Positions 26,680-34,799 of a stretch of DNA of 64,000 nucleotides are shown piece after piece (the first letter of the stretch is position 1; the number at the start of each line of letters is the position of its first letter). The stretch is from Saprospiraceae bacterium (GTDB lineage Bacteria; Bacteroidota; Bacteroidia; Chitinophagales; Saprospiraceae). Both the position numbers and the translations under genes were made by a program. The DNA lies in contig JALHLK010000009.1 in NCBI GenBank assembly GCA_022844565.1, positions 62,001-126,000 on the forward strand, read 5' to 3'. The notes beneath the pieces were generated by a model. That model did no database searches. It was not told the DNA's origin and worked only from the letters and a program-made list of their open reading frames with translations.

Positions 26680-26718
26680 GAAGAATTTTTATAACTTTTA
26701 CTGATTATCGGTATAAAA

Positions 26719-26744
26719 CAAAAAAGGGGACCTTTGTCCCCCCT
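26719..26744 (-). terminator. Intrinsic terminator of the candidate small RNA
   Basis: Minus strand: GGGGAC (complement of 736-741) pairs with GTCCCC across an AAAG loop and is followed by six Ts (26720-26725 read as A on plus). A textbook GC-rich stem with U-run, located upstream of thrB rather than after a gene. Confidence 0.75.
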
Positions 26745-26843
26745 ACGCAATTTTGGTTAGCATACAAGAATGCTAACCTACAACCAATAAATAAAATTTA
26801 TTTTAATAACTAGCTTTAGCTAATTTTTATTTTTTCAATAATT
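26719..26843 (-). ncRNA. Candidate small non-coding RNA with own promoter and terminator
   Basis: An approximately 125-nt transcript is predicted on the minus strand: promoter TTTTGG-19 nt-TATATTTG (26882-26850), then an AU-rich 5' part with a TAGC-TAAA-GCTA mini-hairpin, a 9-bp perfect hairpin GGTTAGCAT/ATGCTAACC (26755-26778) and the GC-rich terminator. No ATG occurs in the transcript, so it does not look like a leader peptide. It could be a 6S-type regulatory RNA (a Flavobacteriia-type 6S family is known) or a thrB 5' regulatory leader. The exact ends are estimated. Confidence 0.55.
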
Positions 26844-26849
26844 ACTATG

Positions 26850-26882
26850 CAAATATATGGATTCTTTACTTATCATCCAAAA
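26850..26882 (-). promoter_or_regulatory. Promoter of the candidate small RNA
   Basis: TTTTGG (26877-26882 on the complementary strand), exactly 19 nt spacer, then TATATTTG (26850-26857). It is the best match to the Bacteroidota TTTG-N19-TAnnTTTG promoter in the window. Confidence 0.65.
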
Positions 26883-26949
26883 TTTTAACATTTTATTACA
26901 TCTTTTTTAATCAACAATTGATTTTTAAATTATATAGCTATGAAAATGC

Positions 26950-26957
26950 TAGTTTTG
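26950..26957 (+). promoter_or_regulatory. TAnnTTTG -7 element for the flavoprotein gene
   Basis: TAGTTTTG, 27 nt before the ATG at 26985; no matching -33. Confidence 0.35.
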
Positions 26958-26984
26958 TGCCATCTAACAGTAGGATTTTGAATT

Positions 26985-28208
26985 ATGAAAGAAATATCTA
27001 ATACTATATTTAATGTATTGATTGTTGGAGGAGGTGCGTCATCTTTCTTTTGTACTTCAAATCTTAGTGTAAATGGAAGGGTTGCCATAATAGAACAATC
27101 AAAAAATATTTTATCAAAGGTTAAGGTTAGTGGAGGTGGTAGATGTAATGTCACAAATGATGTGTCAGAGCCAGAGGATTTGATAAAGAACTATCCTAGA
27201 GGTAGGAAAGAACTTTTAGGGCCTTTTTTTAAATTTAATTGTACCAATACTTTTAGTTGGTTTGAAGAACGCGGTTTGAAATTAAAAACCGAAGAAGACG
27301 GCCGGGTATTTCCTGTCTCAAACGACTCTCAAGACGTAATTGATATCCTCACTAGAGAAACACTAAAAAACAAAATACAAATCATTAAGGAGACAAAAGT
27401 TATTGGATTAGATTACAAAAATGATATATGGCATATTTATACAAATAGAGAAACTTTTCTTTGTAAAAATATCGTTCTTGGTACTGGCTCTTCAAAAGTG
27501 ATTTGGGAAAAACTGAAGGAGCTTAATGTTAGTATAGTTGAGTCAGTTCCCTCTTTATTCACTTTCAAAATCAAAGAGCATACTTTAAAAAGTCTTTCAG
27601 GTATCAGTGTAGAAAACGCAGAAGTAAAATTAGTGGGCTCAGATATATGTCAAAGTGGACCCTTATTGATAACACATGAAGGATTGAGTGGACCTGCAAT
27701 ATTAAAAAGTTCCGCGTTTGGAGCAAGAATACTTGCGCAGATGGATTATCAATTTTCCATAAGAATTAATTGGCTGCCACAACTGACGGAAAAGGTCATA
27801 TTTGAATTAATTAGAAGCATTGGTAAGAAGAAAGTATCCAATGGATTTCATTATTTACCACAAAGGTTGTGGCTAAAAATATTAGAGACATCAAATGTAA
27901 GTCTAGAAAAAAATTGGGCTGAGTTGAGAAAAGAAGAAGCACAAAGTATTTTGAATAATATTTTCCATATGGAACTACAAGTCACAGGAAAAAGTACTTT
28001 TAAAGAAGAATTTGTTACCGCTGGTGGTATATCCTTGCAAGAAATAAATTTTAAAAATTTTAGCTTGAAAAAATATCCTACTATTTATTGCATTGGAGAA
28101 ATGTTGGATATAGACGCGGTTACTGGCGGATTTAATTTTCAAGCCTGTTGGACTGGTGGATACCTTGCAGCTATGGACTTAAATCTTAAATTTCAAGATT
28201 ACAACTAG
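26985..28208 (+). CDS. HI0933-like (YhiN-type) FAD-dependent oxidoreductase
   Basis: A 407-residue flavoprotein of the HI0933/YhiN family, annotated elsewhere as aminoacetone oxidase family or BaiN-like. Seen: the FAD fold VLIVGGGASSFF near the start, IIEQSKNILSKVKVSGGGRCNVTND (family hallmark VSGGGRCN), an interior GLSGPAIL and the C-terminal GEMLDIDAVTGGFNFQACWTGG that closes the FAD site. The first glycine motif reads GGGASS instead of the usual GGGAAG. Substrate unknown. The stop codon lies inside the 8-bp direct repeat that bounds the following repeat element. Confidence 0.88.
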   Translation: MKEISNTIFNVLIVGGGASSFFCTSNLSVNGRVAIIEQSKNILSKVKVSGGGRCNVTNDVSEPEDLIKNYPRGRKELLGPFFKFNCTNTFSWFEERGLKLKTEEDGRVFPVSNDSQDVIDILTRETLKNKIQIIKETKVIGLDYKNDIWHIYTNRETFLCKNIVLGTGSSKVIWEKLKELNVSIVESVPSLFTFKIKEHTLKSLSGISVENAEVKLVGSDICQSGPLLITHEGLSGPAILKSSAFGARILAQMDYQFSIRINWLPQLTEKVIFELIRSIGKKKVSNGFHYLPQRLWLKILETSNVSLEKNWAELRKEEAQSILNNIFHMELQVTGKSTFKEEFVTAGGISLQEINFKNFSLKKYPTIYCIGEMLDIDAVTGGFNFQACWTGGYLAAMDLNLKFQDYN

Positions 28209-28432
28209 TGCTCTTTCCAATTAAAGTAATTTTTTAAATGTTGTTCTTTTTCCAAATCGCTGTGTTAAAAATTCTCAGCTTAGCGCTGCTAAATTAAAGA
28301 AGCAGTGGCACGAAGACCACATTTCAAAGCTACAATCGTTTGCGACGATTTCTTGACGCTCTTCATCTTGATATTTGAAAAAATTACTGCCATTATAATT
28401 TAGATCTTTAATTGGTAAGAGGAATAGTGCTC
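28206..28432 (-). mobile_element. MITE-like element (copy 2 of the structured repeat) with 8-bp flanking direct repeat
   Basis: TAGTGCTC occurs at 28206-28213 and 28425-28432, bounding 211 bp whose ends carry CCAATTAAAG and its complement CTTTAATTGG plus GTAATTTTTT/AAAAAATTAC further in. Inside is the second copy of the structured repeat of 4795-5010, on the minus strand, with hairpins at 28334-28350 and 28304-28320. On the minus strand a 34-codon frame (starting MAVIFSNIKMKSVKK) is open through the core. No transposase is nearby. Confidence 0.5.
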
Positions 28433-28671
28433 CGTCAAGATAAATAAGATTCCCTTATTTTACCCCTGCAAATGACGTATTCATTTTTTCTCTTAAAACC
28501 AGATTAGTTTTTTGATATACTCTAAGGTATAATTAGATTCTGGCTTATTAATCGTATCAGGGTGTAACTTTTCAGGATTGTTTTCTGGTAGGTTTTCTTG
28601 AATCGAAGTCTGGTCGCATTGCAAATTTTAATCTACAAGATCAATACCTTTGCCGTTAAAAATAACCCAGA

Positions 28672-29199
28672 TTAAAAGGCTAGCCTGAATCCTAAGCCTC
28701 CCCAATTTCCACTGAATCCTGCGTAATTCCCAAATTCATAAGATGGTTGCCAGTCTAAGGACACGTTAATAGGAATGCCTGGGAATTTATAATCGAGACC
28801 TAGGACACCATCTATTCCTACACTCGTGCCACCATCAAAAAAGTCTTTGTTGTAAAAACCAACGTGAGCTCCTGGTCCGATATACCACTTAAGTCTACCA
28901 CTTGGTACAAGGCTGTAATGATATTCAAATAAACCTGTAATCCTTGTTCCTTTTTCCCAGAAATACCCAATAGCTTCGAATGCAAGATTGGACTTCATGA
29001 AGCTTTTTATTGTGACACCTGTTGGGTAGAATTTTACCCCTATGGCTGTTTTGTACGCATTGCCGTTTGCTTGTCCAGTAACAGATTGAATTGTAAATGC
29101 AAATAAAGACAGGAAGGCAAAAAGTAATTTGATATGTGTGTTGCTAATTCCTTTTCGAAAATTATTTAATAGATTTTGGAAAACTGATGAATGTATCAT
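28672..29199 (-). CDS. Small outer-membrane beta-barrel-like protein
   Basis: A 175-residue protein with an N-terminal extension and signal peptide (hydrophobic core about 24-40, ending VTGQA), then alternating short beta strands with a terminal aromatic GGLGFRLAF, the C-terminal phenylalanine typical of barrel proteins. Glycine-rich turns (YIGPGAHVGFY, WGGLGF) fit an 8-strand OmpW/OmpA-like barrel. Ligand unknown. The region after it on the minus strand (28433-28671) shows no gene. A later start inside the first 22 residues is possible. Confidence 0.75.
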   Translation of the reverse strand: MIHSSVFQNLLNNFRKGISNTHIKLLFAFLSLFAFTIQSVTGQANGNAYKTAIGVKFYPTGVTIKSFMKSNLAFEAIGYFWEKGTRITGLFEYHYSLVPSGRLKWYIGPGAHVGFYNKDFFDGGTSVGIDGVLGLDYKFPGIPINVSLDWQPSYEFGNYAGFSGNWGGLGFRLAF

Positions 29200-29363
29200 G
29201 GGTATATTTTATTTGGCAATATAATTATTACCTTCACAAAGGTCTATAAGTTTAAGCTGAAGTGAATTATATAATTTTAGGTAATTTTTATATAATTCAA
29301 TGCATTGAAATATTTTACCACAAAGTATATTATCTACACTCCGTAAATGAATTTTTGAATGGG

Positions 29364-30242
29364 TCACACATGATAATCATCTGGCTCAATATGAACAGAT
29401 ACCCTACCTAGATAGTCAAATTCTGTCTTTAGTCTATCCATCAGGTGATGCGATATATCATGGCCTTGTTTTACGCTTATTTCAGAGGAAACGATGGCAT
29501 GCAATTCCACATGATAGCGCATTCCTGCCTTGCGTATAAAACACTTTTCTGTATCAAGGATACCGTCTACCGTTTTGGATACTGCTCTAATTTCGTCGAT
29601 CAACTCTTCATGCAAATTTTCGTCCATCATCTCTCCAAGCGCAGGTCTGAAGATCATGTATGCATTGTACAATATAAAAAATGAAGCTAGTAATGCCGCC
29701 CAATCATCAGCTGAAGCATATTGATCTCCCATGACTACAGCAATGGCTATGCCTACAAATGCAGCTGCTGAGGTTATAGCGTCGCTCCTATGATGCCAAG
29801 CCTCTGCTTCCAATACGGTACTTTTTATTTCTTTACTCTTGCGCTTTACCCATTGGTAGCTCAATTCTTTCCAAATGATGACCGCACCAATGACGTAGAG
29901 GGTATAACTCCTAGGTGTACTGTGTGGTGTCATAATGTTTTGTATACTTTGAAAAGCAATCACTGTAGCTGAAATAACCAAAAAGGCCACTACCATAAAT
30001 GTAATCAAAACTTCAACACGTCCGTGTCCATATGGGTGATTTTCATCAGCTGGTTTGCTCGAATATTGTATACCTAACAAAACTAAAATAGAAGAAAAAA
30101 CATCTGTCGTGGATTCTATCGCATCTGCTATCAAGGCAAATGAATTGCCAAAATAACCAAATGTCCACTTAATAATGGCCAAAAATAAGTTACTCAGTAA
30201 ACTGACGTAGGTAGTTTTTTTAGCGTTGGCTTCTCTATTCAT
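29364..30242 (-). CDS. Cation diffusion facilitator family transporter
   Basis: A 292-residue CDF protein with six membrane helices (about 10-205) and a C-terminal cytoplasmic domain (about 210-292). Metal site residues: helix II carries ADAIESTTD, an ExxxD variant of the usual DxxxD or HxxxD, and helix V carries WHHRSDAITS, an HxxxD. It exports a divalent cation (Zn, Mn or Fe) in exchange for protons; the ExxxD makes the metal hard to predict. It is transcribed alone; no regulator is adjacent. Confidence 0.88.
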   Translation of the reverse strand: MNREANAKKTTYVSLLSNLFLAIIKWTFGYFGNSFALIADAIESTTDVFSSILVLLGIQYSSKPADENHPYGHGRVEVLITFMVVAFLVISATVIAFQSIQNIMTPHSTPRSYTLYVIGAVIIWKELSYQWVKRKSKEIKSTVLEAEAWHHRSDAITSAAAFVGIAIAVVMGDQYASADDWAALLASFFILYNAYMIFRPALGEMMDENLHEELIDEIRAVSKTVDGILDTEKCFIRKAGMRYHVELHAIVSSEISVKQGHDISHHLMDRLKTEFDYLGRVSVHIEPDDYHV

Positions 30243-30378
30243 TGGTGGTAAAGGTAAAGGTTTTTTCTATAGTTGATGTGAGATTTTTAGGATTTTAAGA
30301 TTATGAGACCCTTTCAATTTAAATAGAGACTTAATATCAAGTTTCACACAAAAACTTATAAAGGTAAAAAAATAGCTT

Positions 30379-30432
30379 AGGTATAATCTCAAATCTCCAG
30401 TTAGTGTTCGACCCTACCGTGGTCGCATATCT
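30379..30432 (-). repeat. Second dispersed intergenic repeat, copy A
   Basis: Read on the plus strand it runs GGTATAATCTCAAATC, GTGTTCG, CCCT, then GGTCGCATA. The same blocks in the same order occur on the minus strand at 56001-56080. A CGACC-GGTCG hairpin can form around 30410-30425. Boundaries are approximate. Confidence 0.5.
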
Positions 30433-30530
30433 ACTTTCATATCTTCTTTTATAACTATTTAACTTACTTAGAGGTCATGATAAAATAGTTTATGGATCAT
30501 CAAAAAAGGTGAAAACCCGTTTTAAGAAAA

Positions 30531-30615
30531 AACCATCCTGAAGGAAAAGTATAGCTATAATCTCCTATCATGAAGTAGTGTAAATCACTATCTGGGCCGG
30601 ATACCTACAGCATTC
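30531..30615 (+). repeat. Second dispersed intergenic repeat, diverged copy B
   Basis: Contains CATCCTGAAGG and TATAATCTC in the same order and spacing as the complement of 56001-56080, followed by a TAGTG-TAAAT-CACTA hairpin. Similarity is weaker than between the other two copies. Confidence 0.35.
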
Positions 30616-30682
30616 ATCTTTTTACTTATACAGAAATCAAGTTAGCTCAAAATATTCTATTTCAAACCTATCAGTAAATCCT

Positions 30683-30690
30683 TATCTTTG
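30683..30690 (+). promoter_or_regulatory. TAnnTTTG -7 element upstream of the flippase-like gene
   Basis: TATCTTTG; transcription would begin near 30697, limiting how far upstream the protein at 30791 could start. Confidence 0.45.
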
Positions 30691-30790
30691 TACCATAAAC
30701 CAAATCAAGATCGAAACTTTACAGAGACTTAAGAATAATTTTAATATTGGCAATTTTCGGATATTAATAAAAATTGCTCAGTGGATCTTT

Positions 30791-31717
30791 TTGGGGTTTG
30801 TAAGTTATTATGTTTATCATTATATTTCCGCGACATCGATTAAACTAGACTTTTCATTCAAAGATTTTTCCCGACTAGTAAGTGAAAATTGGATTTTATC
30901 CTTAACGCTCTTGTTGCTTTCGCCATTAAATTCTTTAGTAGAAGCAAGAAAATGGCAGGTAGCAATTCAACATATTGTACCGAAAGTTACCATAGGGCGA
31001 TCGCTCAAAATGATTTATGTAGGGGCAGCAGCAGGATTGATCACTCCATCCAAAATTGGAGAGTACGGTGGAAGACTCATAGATATACCTGTCCAAAAGT
31101 ATCCTCAAGCGATAGTGGCAAATTTCTATTGCAGTGTATCACAAAATTTGACAAATCTAATAATAGGTTTTACTGCCATTGTCGTGTTGAGCAATCAGCT
31201 GTATGGGCACTTTCAGTTTATTACGATCTCCTTAGTAACTATGGGAGGAATATCGTCGTTGGTTTTATTATTGCTTTATTATAACTTGCCTATGTTTACA
31301 AGAATAGTTGGTAAAATAAGCTTCTTAAAAAAGTGGCTTGCAAGCAAAGAAATAAAATATGAAAGCAAAGTACACGTTGATACGATATTACGATGGGCTT
31401 TCATTCGCTATGCCATATACCTCCTTCAGTACCTTTTGGTTGTAGAAATTTTAAATTTTGAGATCGGTTGGTTAGAAAAAATAGGTGCAATTGGAATTAT
31501 TTTCTTGCTTCAAAGCGTTGTAGTGTTACCAAGTTTATTAGGCATTGTTGCGAGAGTCGAAATTGCTTATTTTGTATGGGCTTCAGTCGGAATGATAAAT
31601 GGTGATGTACTCATGGCAACATTATTTTTATGGATGGTAAACTTAGCATTGCCAGCCACATTAGGAGCAATTTGGTTATTATTGGACAGACAAAATTTAG
31701 ATGAAAAATACAATTAA
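30791..31717 (+). CDS. Lysylphosphatidylglycerol synthase TM region (flippase-like) family protein
   Basis: A polytopic inner-membrane protein, 308 residues from the TTG used here, with about eight hydrophobic segments and the family stretch SLVEARKWQVAIQ followed by AAAGLITPSKIGEYGGRL. The family (PF03706-type) is related to the flippase part of MprF; its exact substrate is unknown. The reading frame is open and protein-like upstream to about 30695 (FRILIKIAQWIFLGFV forms a full membrane helix) but lacks ATG, GTG or TTG there, so the true start is uncertain. It overlaps the DUF3108 gene by 17 nt and leads a three-gene operon. Confidence 0.8.
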   Translation: MGFVSYYVYHYISATSIKLDFSFKDFSRLVSENWILSLTLLLLSPLNSLVEARKWQVAIQHIVPKVTIGRSLKMIYVGAAAGLITPSKIGEYGGRLIDIPVQKYPQAIVANFYCSVSQNLTNLIIGFTAIVVLSNQLYGHFQFITISLVTMGGISSLVLLLLYYNLPMFTRIVGKISFLKKWLASKEIKYESKVHVDTILRWAFIRYAIYLLQYLLVVEILNFEIGWLEKIGAIGIIFLLQSVVVLPSLLGIVARVEIAYFVWASVGMINGDVLMATLFLWMVNLALPATLGAIWLLLDRQNLDEKYN

Positions 31718-32537
31718 GAATACGTTTATACTCCTCATTTTCTTCATTATTGGAGCTATGTTTTTATCCTTAAAAAAGGATGATAAAGCAGCTGATTTAT
31801 GTGATATGAACAATAGTTCTTTTGCTCATGGCGAAAAATTGGTTTATAAGATTTACTATAACTGGAAATTTATTTGGGTACCAGCAGGAGAGGTGGTCAT
31901 GCGTGTGGTCGAAAATCCTGAATCATACGAGTTAAAAGTGTCTGGATCGACATATGAGGCTTATGATAATTTTTTTAGAGTGAGAGATTATTTCTATTCT
32001 AAGATCGATAAAAAAAGTTTGAAGCCGATCTCATTCGTTAGATTAGTGGAGGAAGGAGATTATCGAAAATTTGATAGTATCGCTTTTGATTATAAGAAGT
32101 ATTCAGCTACCTCTTTTGTGGGCAAAAGTCGGTCCGAAGCAAAAGCTGAAACGCACAAATTGGATGATTGTATGCACGACTTGGTTTCAATCCTCTATTC
32201 TATGCGCAACACACCTGTGGATCTTTATAAGAAGGGTGATATCATTCCTACAAAAGTATTTTTTGATAGAGAGACCTTTCCAATTAAGGTAAAATATGAA
32301 GGTAAAGAATTGAAGAAATCGATTAAAGACTTAGGTAAGTTTAATACAGTAAGAATAAATCCTGACCTTGTAGCCGGCAATGTATTTACAGATGGTGCTA
32401 GAATGGACATCTGGGTATCTGATGATGCGAATAAAATACCCTTACTCATTGAATCTCCTCTAAAAATAGGTGTGGGTAAAGCATTTCTCAAGTCTTACTC
32501 TGGTCTCAGGCATCCATTGACATCAAAACTAAAATAA
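31701..32537 (+). CDS. DUF3108 domain-containing protein
   Basis: A 278-residue protein with an N-terminal hydrophobic export signal (about 8-24), then a DUF3108 domain marked by GEKLVYKIYYNWKFIWVPAG near residue 45 and GKAFLKSYSGLRHP at the end. This beta-rich family occurs in the periplasm of many Bacteroidota and Proteobacteria, without a defined role. It starts inside the 3' end of the flippase-like gene, and the DUF4230 gene follows with no gap, indicating an operon. Confidence 0.85.
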   Translation: MKNTIKNTFILLIFFIIGAMFLSLKKDDKAADLCDMNNSSFAHGEKLVYKIYYNWKFIWVPAGEVVMRVVENPESYELKVSGSTYEAYDNFFRVRDYFYSKIDKKSLKPISFVRLVEEGDYRKFDSIAFDYKKYSATSFVGKSRSEAKAETHKLDDCMHDLVSILYSMRNTPVDLYKKGDIIPTKVFFDRETFPIKVKYEGKELKKSIKDLGKFNTVRINPDLVAGNVFTDGARMDIWVSDDANKIPLLIESPLKIGVGKAFLKSYSGLRHPLTSKLK

Positions 32538-33149
32538 ATGATAAGGATCTACAAAATACTCGCAGTTTTAGGTATCGTGGCACTTGGATTTTTTGTTGGG
32601 TGGTTTTATGGTAAAAAGTCATCTTTTTTTTCTAAAACCGATGAAGTTAAATCCAGTGTAGTAGTAGAAAACATTGAAAAAGTTTTTAAATTAGTGGCTG
32701 TGGAAGCCAATCTTTCAGAACTTTATCAATACAAAGATTACTATACTTACGACTTTAGTTTTCTTCGAAAAAAAGCGATATTAAGGGTTAATGCAAAAGT
32801 AAGTGTAGGGTATGATCTTAAGAAATTAAACATCCAAGTTGATAGTATCAAAAAAGTTGTTACTATCAATGAACTTCCACCCGCTGAAATATTATCCATA
32901 GATCACAATCTAGATTATTACGACATCGAACAGGGCCTTTTTAATAGTTTTGAATCTGCAGACTATAATCACATCAATGCCAATGCAAAAGAGTATATCC
33001 GTAAAGTTGCCCTAAATAAAAACATTTTAGCCGAAGCCACTACTCAAAAAGAAGAGGTGCTTACTATTATAAAAAATATGGTAAGGGGTATGGGATATGA
33101 ATTCGTGATTATACCTTCGATCATTGAGGTAAAAAAGGAAATAAAGTAA
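32538..33149 (+). CDS. DUF4230 domain-containing protein
   Basis: A 203-residue protein with one N-terminal membrane anchor (about 4-24, then GWFYGKKSS) and a DUF4230 domain. Seen: KLVAVEANLSELYQYKDYY, KAILRVNAKVSVGYDLKKL and INELPPAEILSIDHNLDYYD, the central family signature. It is the last gene of the 30791-33149 operon, abutting the DUF3108 stop codon directly. Function unknown. Confidence 0.85.
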   Translation: MIRIYKILAVLGIVALGFFVGWFYGKKSSFFSKTDEVKSSVVVENIEKVFKLVAVEANLSELYQYKDYYTYDFSFLRKKAILRVNAKVSVGYDLKKLNIQVDSIKKVVTINELPPAEILSIDHNLDYYDIEQGLFNSFESADYNHINANAKEYIRKVALNKNILAEATTQKEEVLTIIKNMVRGMGYEFVIIPSIIEVKKEIK

Positions 33150-33183
33150 TTGAGGTTATTGTGGATAGCATGCTATAATCCGT

Positions 33184-34416
33184 TTATTGGACTTTCTTTG
33201 AATCAGAAAAACTAATAGGATTTAATTGATTATTGATTTCCGGCAACCCTTCAAATATTTGAACAAACCACTTCATTACTTCACTTCCGACTCCACAATC
33301 ATTATTAAAAAGTACCGCTAAGCCTACTTTTTCTTTAGGATTAAAGGCGATTAGACTTTGATATCGATTGACATAACCTCCATGGAATACCCACTCACTT
33401 CCATTAGTTAACCTAAGTGTCCTCCATCCGTAAGCATAATTTACCGTATCAACATACTGCCATTTCTCATAACTTCTTCTTTCGGGCAATACTGCAACTT
33501 GTCCTACAAATAGCTCTTGAAGTTTTTGGGTTGGAAGGATGCTGCTATCCCCATTTATAAGGAATTGCACATATTTTGAAAGGTCACTTATCGAAGCATT
33601 TATACCTCCAGCTGACACAAGGTTGTAATATTTTTGGTTAAAACCGTCATTGAAGTAGGATGAATCTGCCTCATTATAATTGTGAGGCCAAGCATGATTT
33701 TTATTGTTGATAAAATCATCACAAGTAAAACTTGATTTCATATTGAGGGGTAAAAGTACTTTTTCCTTTAAATGGTTTTCGTACGTTTGGTTAGTGATGT
33801 TGTAAATTACTTTTTCAATCAATCCAAACGCTGCATTTTGATAGGTAGCGTATTGACCTAAGGGATATATAGGCTTCTCAGAAGAAAAGCTGGGAATAAT
33901 CTCGTCCAATGATAAATTATTTTCTACAAGATTGGTATAGCTGTGGGTTGTCAAACCTGTAGACATGGACAAAAGGTGTCCAATCGTAAGATTATTTGTT
34001 AAATTTGGATCTTTAAACTTTAGGTCAGGGATATATTTTATCACCTTATCATCAAATGATAGCTTTCCCTCCTTTTCTAGAATTTTAGCAGTCAAAGCTG
34101 CAAAACTCTTTGAAAGACTTGCGATTCTAAAATTAGTATTTTCATCTATCCTTGTTCGAAGTCTCAAATTTGCATAACCATATCCTTCCATTTTTAAGAT
34201 ACTACTGTCTGCAAGAATCGTAATTGCAAATCCTGGGCAGTGTAAGCTATCCACCTCTGATTTTAAAATAGTTATTAGGCTGTCAGCCAAGTAGTATTTT
34301 GGATGGTCAACATCTATTTTTGGGCGGATAGGTAAAACCGAGTCTTTTGGCGATTGGCATTGAGTCCCAATAACAGTTAGTATTAGAAAGAAATAAAATG
34401 GAGTTAATTTTTTCAA
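33184..34416 (-). CDS. Beta-lactamase/class C-type serine hydrolase
   Basis: A 410-residue exported hydrolase with the penicillin-recognising fold. Seen: SLSK (Ser100 nucleophile, Lys103), YQN (Tyr192-Asn194) and a C-terminal HGG in WVFHGGYVNRYQS. The N-terminus is a lipoprotein-like signal (hydrophobic 6-17, then GTQC with Cys20), although the lipobox is not canonical. Such proteins act as D,D-peptidases, esterases or beta-lactamases; the substrate is not evident. It is downstream of the rhodanese gene by 9 nt and probably co-transcribed. Confidence 0.85.
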   Translation of the reverse strand: MKKLTPFYFFLILTVIGTQCQSPKDSVLPIRPKIDVDHPKYYLADSLITILKSEVDSLHCPGFAITILADSSILKMEGYGYANLRLRTRIDENTNFRIASLSKSFAALTAKILEKEGKLSFDDKVIKYIPDLKFKDPNLTNNLTIGHLLSMSTGLTTHSYTNLVENNLSLDEIIPSFSSEKPIYPLGQYATYQNAAFGLIEKVIYNITNQTYENHLKEKVLLPLNMKSSFTCDDFINNKNHAWPHNYNEADSSYFNDGFNQKYYNLVSAGGINASISDLSKYVQFLINGDSSILPTQKLQELFVGQVAVLPERRSYEKWQYVDTVNYAYGWRTLRLTNGSEWVFHGGYVNRYQSLIAFNPKEKVGLAVLFNNDCGVGSEVMKWFVQIFEGLPEINNQLNPISFSDSKKVQ

Positions 34417-34425
34417 AAAAAGAAA

Positions 34426-34737
34426 TTATTGTGAAGTTTCAAAATTTTCTTGCCATGCCAGCATACCACCTAACAGATTGCTAACTTTAGTGAATCCATT
34501 TTGCATTAAAAAAGCTTTAGCATTTGCACTACGAGCACCTGACCGACAATGAACAACAATTTCTTTTTCTTTTAAATCTGCTAATTCGTCCAAAGCGAAA
34601 GGTAAAGAACCGAGAGGGATAAGCTTTGCTCCAATATTAAAAACATCTGCTTCGTGATGTTCTCTGACATCTAATAGAAAAAAATCTTCTTTATTATCTA
34701 TTTTTTCTTTTAACTGATGTACTGTTATATCTTCCAT
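34426..34737 (-). CDS. Rhodanese-like domain protein
   Basis: A single-domain rhodanese of 103 residues without a signal peptide. The active-site loop is CRSGAR with Cys64 and the LLDVREHHEADVFNIGA start is typical. It transfers sulfane sulfur in the cytoplasm or acts as a sulfur carrier for an unknown partner. It lies 62 nt downstream of the PASTA gene on the same strand. Confidence 0.9.
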   Translation of the reverse strand: MEDITVHQLKEKIDNKEDFFLLDVREHHEADVFNIGAKLIPLGSLPFALDELADLKEKEIVVHCRSGARSANAKAFLMQNGFTKVSNLLGGMLAWQENFETSQ

Positions 34738-34799
34738 AGAACTAATTTTTGATAGCGTTTTTATAACGAATGTTGGTAAAAATTATTATTGCAGTGATG

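Noticed and set aside
26641-26882. Threonine-operon attenuator with leader peptide
   Set aside because: No start codon or Thr/Ile-rich short frame occurs between the promoter and the terminator on the minus strand, and thrB has a separate -7 box. A leader function without a peptide stays possible.
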